64,000 nucleotides of DNA. It comes from Reichenbachiella carrageenanivorans (lineage in GTDB: Bacteria; Bacteroidota; Bacteroidia; Cytophagales; Cyclobacteriaceae). The translations under genes and the position numbers were made by a program. The stretch is from the NCBI RefSeq assembly GCF_025639805.1, contig NZ_CP106735.1:558001-622000 (forward strand), given 5' to 3'. Under the pieces are notes generated by a model. It did no database searches. It was not told where the DNA came from and saw only the letters and a list, made by a program, of their open reading frames with translations. This document shows, one piece after another, positions 17,814-25,407 of the stretch. The first letter of the stretch is position 1; the number at the start of each line of letters is the position of its first letter.

Positions 17814-19579
17814 ATCGTAGTACTATCACAAAAACGCTCTCTTCATGGAAAGTGTACGGCCTCGTTGGACTCGTTCAATGTATGGCCGTGACCACTCATG
17901 GACAGCATACTACCGAGAGAAATCCTCAACTTGAAGAAACCCTCACGCCGTTTAGACTACCCCTGCCCGATCCTGAGCACATAGAATACCTCTATCGCAA
18001 AAAAGAGGGAAACCCAGTGGGTATGAAAGTAGTACTCCCCAATGGCCTACATGCCCTCTGGCTAGACGACGATGGAGACATGCGCACGGGCGACCTCGAA
18101 GGTGACCTCGACAACGACTGCCTACTGATAGACCTAAACCATGATGGTAAATATGGCGACAGTGGCGATCTGATCGTGGACTACATAGACGAAGACCACG
18201 ACGGACTGGCCGACTATCAAGTGATCATCGAAAATGCCGAAAAAGACTACACTGGCAAATGGAAATCGCACTATATGTGGTTTGTCGACAACGACAAAGA
18301 CGGCGTACTGGGCTATATGAACTGGGACACCTTTCGATACGAAGGCTGGGATCACAGCGGCAAAGCCAATTTTTTTGCGGACTACCACGGCCAGAGCACC
18401 ATGCTAAAAGTTCACATTTCTTCTTGGAATATCGACGACCTGAGCTTCAATTGGGAAAACCCATTCCTATTTTACGATCTAGACAATGACGGCCTCACAG
18501 AAATGGCCATCCGAATCGTAGACGAACCCATGGCCATCGAAGGAGCCAAAGATTTGGTAACCTGGGCTTTTAGCCAACAGGCTTCGTTGGTACAAATGAC
18601 TTTTGATCTAGACAACGACAACGGCGCGGGCAATGAGCTAGATTTTGACATGAGTCTAAAATTTAGTGGGAAGGGATTCGACTATTCAGATCAAATTCAA
18701 CCTATAAAAGAACATCCCATTGCCAAAAAATCTGATGCCTACTTTGCCGATCCACGGTGGAGACATCTGGATCAGCTGGTGTATGCGGGTCATGAAGAAG
18801 CCTATGACCTTACCTTCTCCAGAGGAGAGTGGAGCGCCTGCTGGCTTGTATTCGACGAAGACGACGACTGTCACAGATGGGAGCGTGTAGAATTTTATGA
18901 GCCCAAAGATCCCTTTGTGATCGGCTCGGGCAATGGTGGGCTAGATCACAACCCACAAGCTGATCCAGCTGGTGATAGAGGCGAATGGGACCTCGATTTT
19001 TCTGGCAAAGGAAACCTATATGTGTCGCCCCTTGACGGGAAAATACACCTGCTAGGTGCAGAAACAGGCTACTGGCGAATCGATCAAAACACACTGAGCT
19101 ACCAGGGCTGGCAAGGCTGGCGTGGCCCTAATATTCAGCCAGAAGATACTGACAATTTTGAACCTACTCGATTTGCTACGGTGCGCTACCAAGACACAGA
19201 CGGCAATGGCTTCTTTGACGAAATGAGCTTCGACATGGACGGAGATCAGCAGTATGAAGAAAATATTTCTCTACTTGCACTAGGGCAATCAGACGAATCA
19301 GAGATACTAGAAACTGCACAGATGAAGTACGAAGACTATTCGGCATTATTCGAAAAAGTAGCTGCTGCTCAAATGAGTCATGCAAGCGACATGATCGCAC
19401 GAGCAGCCAAAGAGCATCTCTCTACACAATGGTACAATCACTACAAAAATCCTAAAAGTGTCCGAGAGCAATATCACAATGGCTATTGGCTCTCTTATTA
19501 TATTTATCAGGATTTGATTAGAAAAAACATCAAAAATGAGGAAAATCAGGCTTTGATCAAAAAGGCATATTTGTATTAA
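17801..19579 (+). CDS. Secreted Asp-rich protein with EF-hand-like calcium loops, function unknown
   Basis: This 592-aa protein has a probable signal sequence (~1-34, ending THGQ) and no recognised catalytic domain. It carries at least seven Asp/Asn/Gly loops typical of calcium binding: DLNHDGKYGDSGD, DEDHDGLADY, DNDKDGVLGY, DLDNDGLTEM, DLDNDNGAGNELD, DTDGNGFFDE and DMDGDQQYEE. Aromatic segments between them (WKSHYMWFVDN, YWRIDQNTLSYQGWQGW) could bind sugar. Its start lies 13 bases inside the GH2 gene, implying coupled translation and a joint role. Similar uncharacterised proteins occur in polysaccharide loci of marine Bacteroidota; that comparison is from memory. A glycan-binding or new hydrolase role is possible but unproven. 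Confidence 0.82.
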   Translation: MARINRSTITKTLSSWKVYGLVGLVQCMAVTTHGQHTTERNPQLEETLTPFRLPLPDPEHIEYLYRKKEGNPVGMKVVLPNGLHALWLDDDGDMRTGDLEGDLDNDCLLIDLNHDGKYGDSGDLIVDYIDEDHDGLADYQVIIENAEKDYTGKWKSHYMWFVDNDKDGVLGYMNWDTFRYEGWDHSGKANFFADYHGQSTMLKVHISSWNIDDLSFNWENPFLFYDLDNDGLTEMAIRIVDEPMAIEGAKDLVTWAFSQQASLVQMTFDLDNDNGAGNELDFDMSLKFSGKGFDYSDQIQPIKEHPIAKKSDAYFADPRWRHLDQLVYAGHEEAYDLTFSRGEWSACWLVFDEDDDCHRWERVEFYEPKDPFVIGSGNGGLDHNPQADPAGDRGEWDLDFSGKGNLYVSPLDGKIHLLGAETGYWRIDQNTLSYQGWQGWRGPNIQPEDTDNFEPTRFATVRYQDTDGNGFFDEMSFDMDGDQQYEENISLLALGQSDESEILETAQMKYEDYSALFEKVAAAQMSHASDMIARAAKEHLSTQWYNHYKNPKSVREQYHNGYWLSYYIYQDLIRKNIKNEENQALIKKAYLY

Positions 19580-19601
19580 ACCACACAACTAACAGCAGCA
19601 T

Positions 19602-20630
19602 ATGGGAGCAATATTAGGAGTCATTTTTCACGCCATTGGCGGATTCGGAGCAGGCAGTTTTTACATTCCGTTCAAACAGGTCAAGCAATGGAGCTGGGAA
19701 AGTTCTTGGTTTATCTTGGGGCTCTCGGCCTGGCTCATCGTGCCTTTCATCACTGCTTGGTTTACCATACCAGACCTCTGGCATGTGATCACACAGGCCG
19801 ATAGCGCTACGCAGGGCTGGACTTATTTCTTCGGCTTACTTTGGGGCATTGGCGGACTCACTTTTGGACTGTCCATGCGCTATCTGGGCGTGTCTCTAGG
19901 TATGACGATCGCACTAGGACTATGCACGGCTTTTGGCACTTTGATACCTCCCATTTTCAAGGGCACATTCGCACAGTTGCTACAAACCGATACAGGTATC
20001 ATTACCCTTTCAGGAATTCTGATTTGCCTGATCGGTATCGCAGTGGTAGGCTATGCTGGCGCACAAAAAGAAAAGGAAACCGAAATGGCTGCCGACGAGG
20101 AGTTTAACCTCACTAAAGGCCTGACCGTGGCCACCTTGTCTGGGTTACTCAGCGCTTGCTTTGCTTTTGGCCTAGAGGCTGGGGCTCCCATCGCCCAACT
20201 GGCACTGGCCAGCGGTGCAAGTGACTTGTTTCAAAACAATGCCGTACTCGTATGGATACTATGGGGAGGCATGACTACCAACGGCCTCTACTGCCTCTAT
20301 CTCAACCGAAAGAATCGCACGACAACCGACTATACCAACCCAGACACACCATTGGTCAAAAATTATATCTGGGCGGCACTGGGTGGTCTCACTTGGTATC
20401 TACAGTTTTTCTTCTACGGGATGGGCACTACCTATTTAGGAGAATCTTTAGAGTTTGCCAGCTGGTCTATACACATGGCATTCATTATTTTCTTTAGCAA
20501 TCTGTGGGGTATCATCTACAAAGAATGGGTAGGCGCCTCTCGCAATACCATGTGGGTACTGGCGCTAGGCCTCGCCATCGTCATGATTTCTATACTGATG
20601 ATCGGGCTGGCCAATACCATCACTCATTAA
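19602..20630 (+). CDS. rhaT: L-rhamnose/proton symporter, RhaT family
   Basis: The 342-aa polytopic membrane protein has about ten hydrophobic segments and strong family features of RhaT. These include GVIFHAIGGFGAGSFYIPFK at the N terminus, WGIGGLTFGLSMRYLGVSLG in the middle and WYLQFFFYGMGTTYLG followed by SWSIHMAFIIFFSN late in the protein. RhaT imports L-rhamnose with H+ across the inner membrane. It lies 22 bp after the calcium-loop protein gene within the GH78 operon, tying that operon to rhamnose recovery. No RhaA, RhaB or RhaD gene is present in the window, so the imported sugar may follow the oxidative route suggested by the catabolic cluster. Confidence 0.93.
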   Translation: MGAILGVIFHAIGGFGAGSFYIPFKQVKQWSWESSWFILGLSAWLIVPFITAWFTIPDLWHVITQADSATQGWTYFFGLLWGIGGLTFGLSMRYLGVSLGMTIALGLCTAFGTLIPPIFKGTFAQLLQTDTGIITLSGILICLIGIAVVGYAGAQKEKETEMAADEEFNLTKGLTVATLSGLLSACFAFGLEAGAPIAQLALASGASDLFQNNAVLVWILWGGMTTNGLYCLYLNRKNRTTTDYTNPDTPLVKNYIWAALGGLTWYLQFFFYGMGTTYLGESLEFASWSIHMAFIIFFSNLWGIIYKEWVGASRNTMWVLALGLAIVMISILMIGLANTITH

Positions 20631-20665
20631 ACCCCAATTAAGTTCCATTTCAAAAAAACAACAGG

Positions 20666-21472
20666 ATGAAGATTACCTCAAAAATATTATCAACGATAGC
20701 CGCTACCTACTTTGGGTCTGCTAGCCTATTCGCACAAGAAATAGATGTACTATCGGTAGACTTCGAATCTGCCGCGTTGGGAGTATATGATGAAGATCAG
20801 ATCAAAAATGACTTTGATACCGTCAGTTGGGCTATGACCCAAAACAGAGGACTGATCCTGAAGGATGGGAAAAAAGGAAACGTACTACAAGTCATTTACC
20901 CAGAAGGAGCTGTAGGCCCTGAGCAAGGCGGTATCCAATTTGTGCGACCGATCCCTCCCGCCACGGACTACTACCTGTCCTACGACGTATATTTTCAGGA
21001 TGGTTTTGATTTTACCAAAGGTGGCAAGCTGCCTGGCCTCACCAGTGGCGGAGCCAACTATACAGGAGGCAAGCACCCAGAAAATGGCGAAGGCTGGAGT
21101 GCACGATACATGTGGACAGGTCAGCAGCAGCCCATCGTCTATCTATACTACATAGACATGAAAGAAAAATATGGTGAAGGTGTCTTTCTGAATGCCACGT
21201 TCAAAACTGGACAATGGCACACCATCACCCAGCACATCAGACTCAACACACCAGGCAACAAAGACGCACTCATAGAGGTGTGGTTTGACGGCAACAAGGT
21301 AGGATGGAAAAAGAAATTCAGACTGCGTAAAGACGACCTTGGCATGATCGATACTTTTTACTTTTCTACGTTTCATGGCGGCGCCACTCCTGACTGGGCT
21401 CCAAAAAACAACAGTTTTGTCAAATTTGACAATATCCGAGTCTACACCAAACCTTCGAAAAAGAAGAAATAA
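20666..21472 (+). CDS. Secreted polysaccharide lyase-like protein (PL14-type beta-jelly roll)
   Basis: The 268-aa protein has a signal peptide (~1-23, SLFAQ) and the short jelly-roll layout of PL14-type lyases. Conserved-looking segments include YYLSYDVYFQDGFDFTKGGK, LPGLTSG, GWSARYMWTGQQQPIVYLYY, FKTGQWHTITQHIRLNTPG, IEVWFDGNKV and the last-strand FSTFHGGATPDWAP. Bacterial relatives include glucuronan or alginate lyases, but substrate cannot be inferred from sequence alone. As last gene of the rhamnose operon it may cut at a uronic acid. The gene ends 9 bp from the stop of the convergent deacetylase gene, with no room for an independent terminator. Confidence 0.75.
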   Translation: MKITSKILSTIAATYFGSASLFAQEIDVLSVDFESAALGVYDEDQIKNDFDTVSWAMTQNRGLILKDGKKGNVLQVIYPEGAVGPEQGGIQFVRPIPPATDYYLSYDVYFQDGFDFTKGGKLPGLTSGGANYTGGKHPENGEGWSARYMWTGQQQPIVYLYYIDMKEKYGEGVFLNATFKTGQWHTITQHIRLNTPGNKDALIEVWFDGNKVGWKKKFRLRKDDLGMIDTFYFSTFHGGATPDWAPKNNSFVKFDNIRVYTKPSKKKK

Positions 21473-21481
21473 AGAATCCGC

Positions 21482-22297
21482 TTACCAGCCCAAGCGTGCT
21501 TGTTCGCGCTGCACATGCTGGGTCACATTCAAAAAAGTATCGATCCAGAGCTTGTCTTGGTTTTGCTTCAAATAGTCGAGCAACTCACGATGCGCCTCGG
21601 CAGAGGTATTGAGATAGCCTCCGCCTACACTGTGAAATAAAAAAGTAATCACCGTGCCGTTGGCTTGTGCTTTTTTCACCTCCGCGATCAGCTGCTCACC
21701 AGTCAGCTCTGCAGCACTGGTACTCGGCATCAGATATGGATCTACACCCCGGAGCGACTCAGGCACTGGACTCAATCCCCTAGCTGCCACAAAAATATGC
21801 TGAATACTATCAGAAAAATCTACCCCCTGTATGGTGTGATCCACACAAGTGTAAGCAAATGTTCTTTCGGACTTGCCGTCCAATGCATGAAGCAGCGAAT
21901 TGGCCGTGTTCAGCTCATTGATCAATTGTGGAAAGCTATAGCCATCCAAATCATATTCTGGTCTGATCCAATCGAAATTGCGCTCTCCTGGTATCACTTT
22001 TCTACAGGGGTGAAACAGCGTATGATTGGCCAATTCGTGATCATTGGCGGCTATGGCACGCCAAGCCTCGGATCTGTTGGCAACGGACTGAGCACTCCCC
22101 GTCAAAAAAAAAGTACCCTTGTACCCGTACTCGTCTAGCGCAGGCACTACGATATCCAAGTGGCAATCTATGGCATCGTCATAGGTCAGTACCACGGCGG
22201 CCTTTTTGCCTTTCGGCCAATTGAAACTCTGCTGTGCCTGTGTCCCAAAAACAAGACAGACCAAAAGCAACGCAAAAAAAATACTCATTCTGTTCAT
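21482..22297 (-). CDS. Secreted NodB-type polysaccharide deacetylase
   Basis: The start at MNRMSIFFALLLVCLVFGTQ is chosen because it gives a signal peptide (cleavage near TQAQ) and 271 aa; the longer open frame would overlap the upstream esterase gene heavily. The NodB signature is intact: motif 1 VLTYDDAIDCH (metal and base Asp) and motif 2 ANHTLFHPC (HxxxH). FAYTCVDH and the late TFLFHSVGGGY provide the other active-site segments. It would remove N- or O-acetyl groups from the glycan. It follows the CE2 esterase gene by 13 bp, forming a de-esterification pair. Confidence 0.9.
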   Translation of the reverse strand: MNRMSIFFALLLVCLVFGTQAQQSFNWPKGKKAAVVLTYDDAIDCHLDIVVPALDEYGYKGTFFLTGSAQSVANRSEAWRAIAANDHELANHTLFHPCRKVIPGERNFDWIRPEYDLDGYSFPQLINELNTANSLLHALDGKSERTFAYTCVDHTIQGVDFSDSIQHIFVAARGLSPVPESLRGVDPYLMPSTSAAELTGEQLIAEVKKAQANGTVITFLFHSVGGGYLNTSAEAHRELLDYLKQNQDKLWIDTFLNVTQHVQREQARLGW

Positions 22298-22310
22298 AGC
22301 TGTATGTGTA

Positions 22311-23408
22311 TTACCACTCGATGTGGTTGTTGATAAATGTAATAAGGCTCTCAGCCAATAGCTCCTGTTCGGCTCTATTGGGATGGCCAGGCGTTTCTTT
22401 GAAAGGCACGGCATGAGCATAGATACGGTCATCACCCAAAAGTGCCACAGCCTGTGCCACATACCCAGGCCAAGGAGAACCCGCTTGAGTGACATTCATA
22501 TTGCCCAATAGGCAAACGATATGCGCCTCAGGATATTCGGCTCTAATCTTCAAAACAAACTCCTGATATGCGGCTACTATTTGAGTTTCTCTAGGTTTCT
22601 CTTCGCCAAACCGAGCTTTAAATTCAGGGTGTTCTTGTTTTTCGATGAGCCAAGAGTCATTTTGAAACAAATTGATCACCACCACTGCTGGTGTATACGT
22701 AGCAAAATCCCATCGCCTCGTGCTATCCGTAGGCACCACTCGATCGTACATCTCTGGCATGATCATCGGAAACCAGCTCAACATCACACCTATTCCACTC
22801 CTACAAATACTATGATATGAGGCGTCGAAATGTCTAGCCACCAGCGAGGCATAGCTCACATAGTGGTTGGTATATACACTGTCGGGAGAATCGGCCCCAC
22901 TCCCATCGTCTACCGCATAACCCGCCGTGATAGAATTACCATAAAACTCCATTTTTCTACGCTTTGCCGCAGGCTTAGATATTTTAGGTGCTATGCCCGT
23001 GACTTCAAAACCGAAGAAAGTAGTTTTCCCCCTGATCCATTCGGTGCGCTTGAATAGCTCTACAGTGTGACTACCAGAGGATAAGCCAGCCGCCAATAGA
23101 TACTTAGTCTTGGTCGTATCTACAGATAAGAGCCTTACACTATCTTGATCTATGATCACATTGAAGTAATTGTCGCCACGCTCATCCTGAAGGGTAGCAA
23201 AGAGCGAATCCCCCTCATAGCTCACTCGCACAGCCGCTCCCGACCAATACAGGTCTACTAAAACCGAAGTGGGTTGATCTATATCTATCCTACTTTGATA
23301 CGATACAGCCTCGTCTAGGGGAGCTATAGGCAGCCGCTGATAGGACTGCTCACAACTCGCCATAGCTAAGGCTAGAAATAGACCAAAAACTAATTGATAG
23401 TTGTTCAT
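22311..23408 (-). CDS. SGNH-hydrolase lipoprotein, carbohydrate esterase family 2-like
   Basis: The 365-aa protein begins with a lipoprotein signal (ALAMASC, lipid Cys 19). An N-terminal jelly roll (~35-145) precedes an SGNH domain with catalytic Ser in MEFYGNSITAGY, Gly in CRSGIGVM, Asn in NLFQNDSW and the His motif TPGHPNRAEQE. This two-domain order is that of CE2 acetyl-xylan or glucomannan esterases. It would deacetylate oligosaccharides at the cell surface or periplasm. The gene lies between the symporter pair and the NodB deacetylase, all on the minus strand with short gaps. Confidence 0.9.
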   Translation of the reverse strand: MNNYQLVFGLFLALAMASCEQSYQRLPIAPLDEAVSYQSRIDIDQPTSVLVDLYWSGAAVRVSYEGDSLFATLQDERGDNYFNVIIDQDSVRLLSVDTTKTKYLLAAGLSSGSHTVELFKRTEWIRGKTTFFGFEVTGIAPKISKPAAKRRKMEFYGNSITAGYAVDDGSGADSPDSVYTNHYVSYASLVARHFDASYHSICRSGIGVMLSWFPMIMPEMYDRVVPTDSTRRWDFATYTPAVVVINLFQNDSWLIEKQEHPEFKARFGEEKPRETQIVAAYQEFVLKIRAEYPEAHIVCLLGNMNVTQAGSPWPGYVAQAVALLGDDRIYAHAVPFKETPGHPNRAEQELLAESLITFINNHIEW

Positions 23409-23433
23409 TTTATTGCTTTCATATCAAAAACGA

Positions 23434-25107
23434 CTATTCTCCTGGCTCACGAATTCGGTCAACCATGGCTTGCACATCGGCTGGTGGTGCAGCATATAGT
23501 CTAGAAATAACCAACGACACCACAAAATTGACAACCATAGCAATGGTACCAAACCCTTCTGGAGACACGCCAAACCACCAATCTTCGGAGCCTCCGCCTC
23601 CGAAAGCATTGAGTTTGTATTTCATCATATAAAATAGCATCAGCACCGTACCTGTCACCATGCCTGCTACTGCACCTTCTTTGTTCATTCTCTTATCAAA
23701 AATACCGAGTAGTATAGCTGGGAAAAATGAAGCTGCCGCTAACCCGAATGCCAAGGCCACTGTAGCGGCGACAAATCCAGGTGGATTGATGCCAAAATAG
23801 CCAGCCACAAGTACAGCCACTCCTGCACCCACTCGTGCCCATATCAATTCTTCTTTGTCAGAAATATTAGGTTTAAACTGTTTTTTGATTAAATCGTGCG
23901 ACACGCTAGTAGAAATGACCAAAAGCAAGCCTGCTGCTGTAGACAAGGCCGCAGCCAGTCCTCCTGCTGCTACCAAGGCGATCACCCAATTGGGCAAGCG
24001 AGCTATCTCTGGATTAGCCAATACGATAATGTCCCGATCTATTTGTAGCTCGTTGGTAGCGGGATCAGCTACATACTGAATGGTACCATTGTTATTTTTA
24101 TCATCAAACTGGATTAGCCCAGTAGATTCCCAGTTTTTGAACCAATCTGGCACGGAACTATACTCCGCATCAGATACCGTTGTGATTAGATTTGTACGAG
24201 CAAATGCCGCTATGGCTGGCGCTGTGGTGTATAAGATAGCGATTAGCACCAGTGAATAGCCTGCTGATATTCTGGCATCTTTCATACTGGGCACAGTAAA
24301 AAAACGCACGATCACATGTGGCAACCCGGCAGTACCCGCCATCAATGCAAAGGTAATAGCAAACAGATCGAAGGTAGATTTGCTACCAGAGGTGTACTCA
24401 GCAAACCCCAACTCCCGATGCAAGCCATCGAGCTTGTCGAGCAGGTAAGTACCAGAACCATCCGCCAGCTGACTACCAAAACCAATCTGCGGCAACCATT
24501 CGCCTGTGAGCTGAATAGAAATAAAAATAGCTGGTACCATGTATGCAAAAATTAAAATACAATACTGGGCTACCTGCGTATAGGTAATACCTTTCATTCC
24601 GCCCATGACGGCATAGAAAAATACCATAACCATACCGATGATCACACCGGTATTGATAGGCACTTCGAGAAAGCGCGCAAACACTACTCCTACACCTCGC
24701 ATCTGACCTGCTACGTAGGTAAAAGAGACAATCAAAGCACACACCACACCAACGGTACGGGCAGCATTAGAATAATACCGATCTCCTATAAAATCGGGCA
24801 CGGTAAATTTGCCAAACTTTCTCAGGTAGGGTGCAAGAAGCAGCGCCAAAAGTACGTAGCCGCCAGTCCAACCCATCAGATATACAGCTCCATCGAATCC
24901 CATAAAAGAGATTAGCCCAGCCATAGAAATAAAAGAAGCAGCGCTCATCCAGTCGGCTGCGGTAGCCATGCCATTGGCCCAGGGAGGCACGTGCCCACCC
25001 GCTACATAAAACTCCTCTGTACTACCTGCCCGACTCCAAATGGCAATACCGATATACAGTGCAAAAGATATCCCAACGATGAGATAGGTCCATATTTGAA
25101 TATCCAT
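23434..25107 (-). CDS. Sodium:solute symporter, large subunit (ActP-like SSS family)
   Basis: The 557-aa protein has about 13 membrane segments and typical SSS features: YVAGGHVPPWANGMATAADW near the start, GFDGAVYLMGWTGGYVLLAL, and LPHVIVRFFTVPSMKDAR in the middle. A hydrophilic insert (~315-360) separates helices. It belongs to the branch that partners with a small DUF4212 subunit, encoded 2 bp upstream here. Known relatives carry acetate, lactate or other small organic acids with Na+. In this locus, acetate released by the two esterases or lactate from sugar breakdown are candidate substrates; the sequence alone does not decide. Confidence 0.9.
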   Translation of the reverse strand: MDIQIWTYLIVGISFALYIGIAIWSRAGSTEEFYVAGGHVPPWANGMATAADWMSAASFISMAGLISFMGFDGAVYLMGWTGGYVLLALLLAPYLRKFGKFTVPDFIGDRYYSNAARTVGVVCALIVSFTYVAGQMRGVGVVFARFLEVPINTGVIIGMVMVFFYAVMGGMKGITYTQVAQYCILIFAYMVPAIFISIQLTGEWLPQIGFGSQLADGSGTYLLDKLDGLHRELGFAEYTSGSKSTFDLFAITFALMAGTAGLPHVIVRFFTVPSMKDARISAGYSLVLIAILYTTAPAIAAFARTNLITTVSDAEYSSVPDWFKNWESTGLIQFDDKNNNGTIQYVADPATNELQIDRDIIVLANPEIARLPNWVIALVAAGGLAAALSTAAGLLLVISTSVSHDLIKKQFKPNISDKEELIWARVGAGVAVLVAGYFGINPPGFVAATVALAFGLAAASFFPAILLGIFDKRMNKEGAVAGMVTGTVLMLFYMMKYKLNAFGGGGSEDWWFGVSPEGFGTIAMVVNFVVSLVISRLYAAPPADVQAMVDRIREPGE

Positions 25108-25109
25108 AA

Positions 25110-25376
25110 TTATTGCTGTTCTTTATTGCCCGACATGTACTTGGCATCCAATCTATTCATCAGAAATACATAGACGAAGATGATGATGACAAAGGAATAT
25201 ATTGAGCCCTGCTGGGCAAACCAAAAGCCTAATTCGAAGCCTCCGATTCTGAATTGATTCAATTGATCTACCCAAAGGATTCCAAATCCGAAGGAGGTGA
25301 GAAACCAAATACTTAAAAGGATGGTGAGATAGCGTATGTTTTGTCGCCAATACGCTCTGCCTCTGTCTTTTTCCAT
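25110..25376 (-). CDS. Sodium/substrate symporter small subunit (DUF4212)
   Basis: The 88-aa protein has two transmembrane helices (~17-37 and ~53-72) and the family pattern AYWRQNIRYLTILLSIWF, GFELGFWFAQQGSIYSF and YVFLMNRLDAKY. Such proteins are encoded directly before the large SSS subunit, as here with a 2-bp gap, and are thought to form a complex with it. The pair is embedded in the minus-strand carbohydrate gene set. Confidence 0.9.
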   Translation of the reverse strand: MEKDRGRAYWRQNIRYLTILLSIWFLTSFGFGILWVDQLNQFRIGGFELGFWFAQQGSIYSFVIIIFVYVFLMNRLDAKYMSGNKEQQ

Positions 25377-25407
25377 GAAATTGTAGTTTTATTCGTTATA
25401 GCAACTC

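Noticed and set aside
21482..22495. Longer N terminus of the NodB deacetylase
   Set aside because: It would overlap the CE2 esterase gene by ~185 bp and hide the signal peptide, which starts at the internal Met at 22297.
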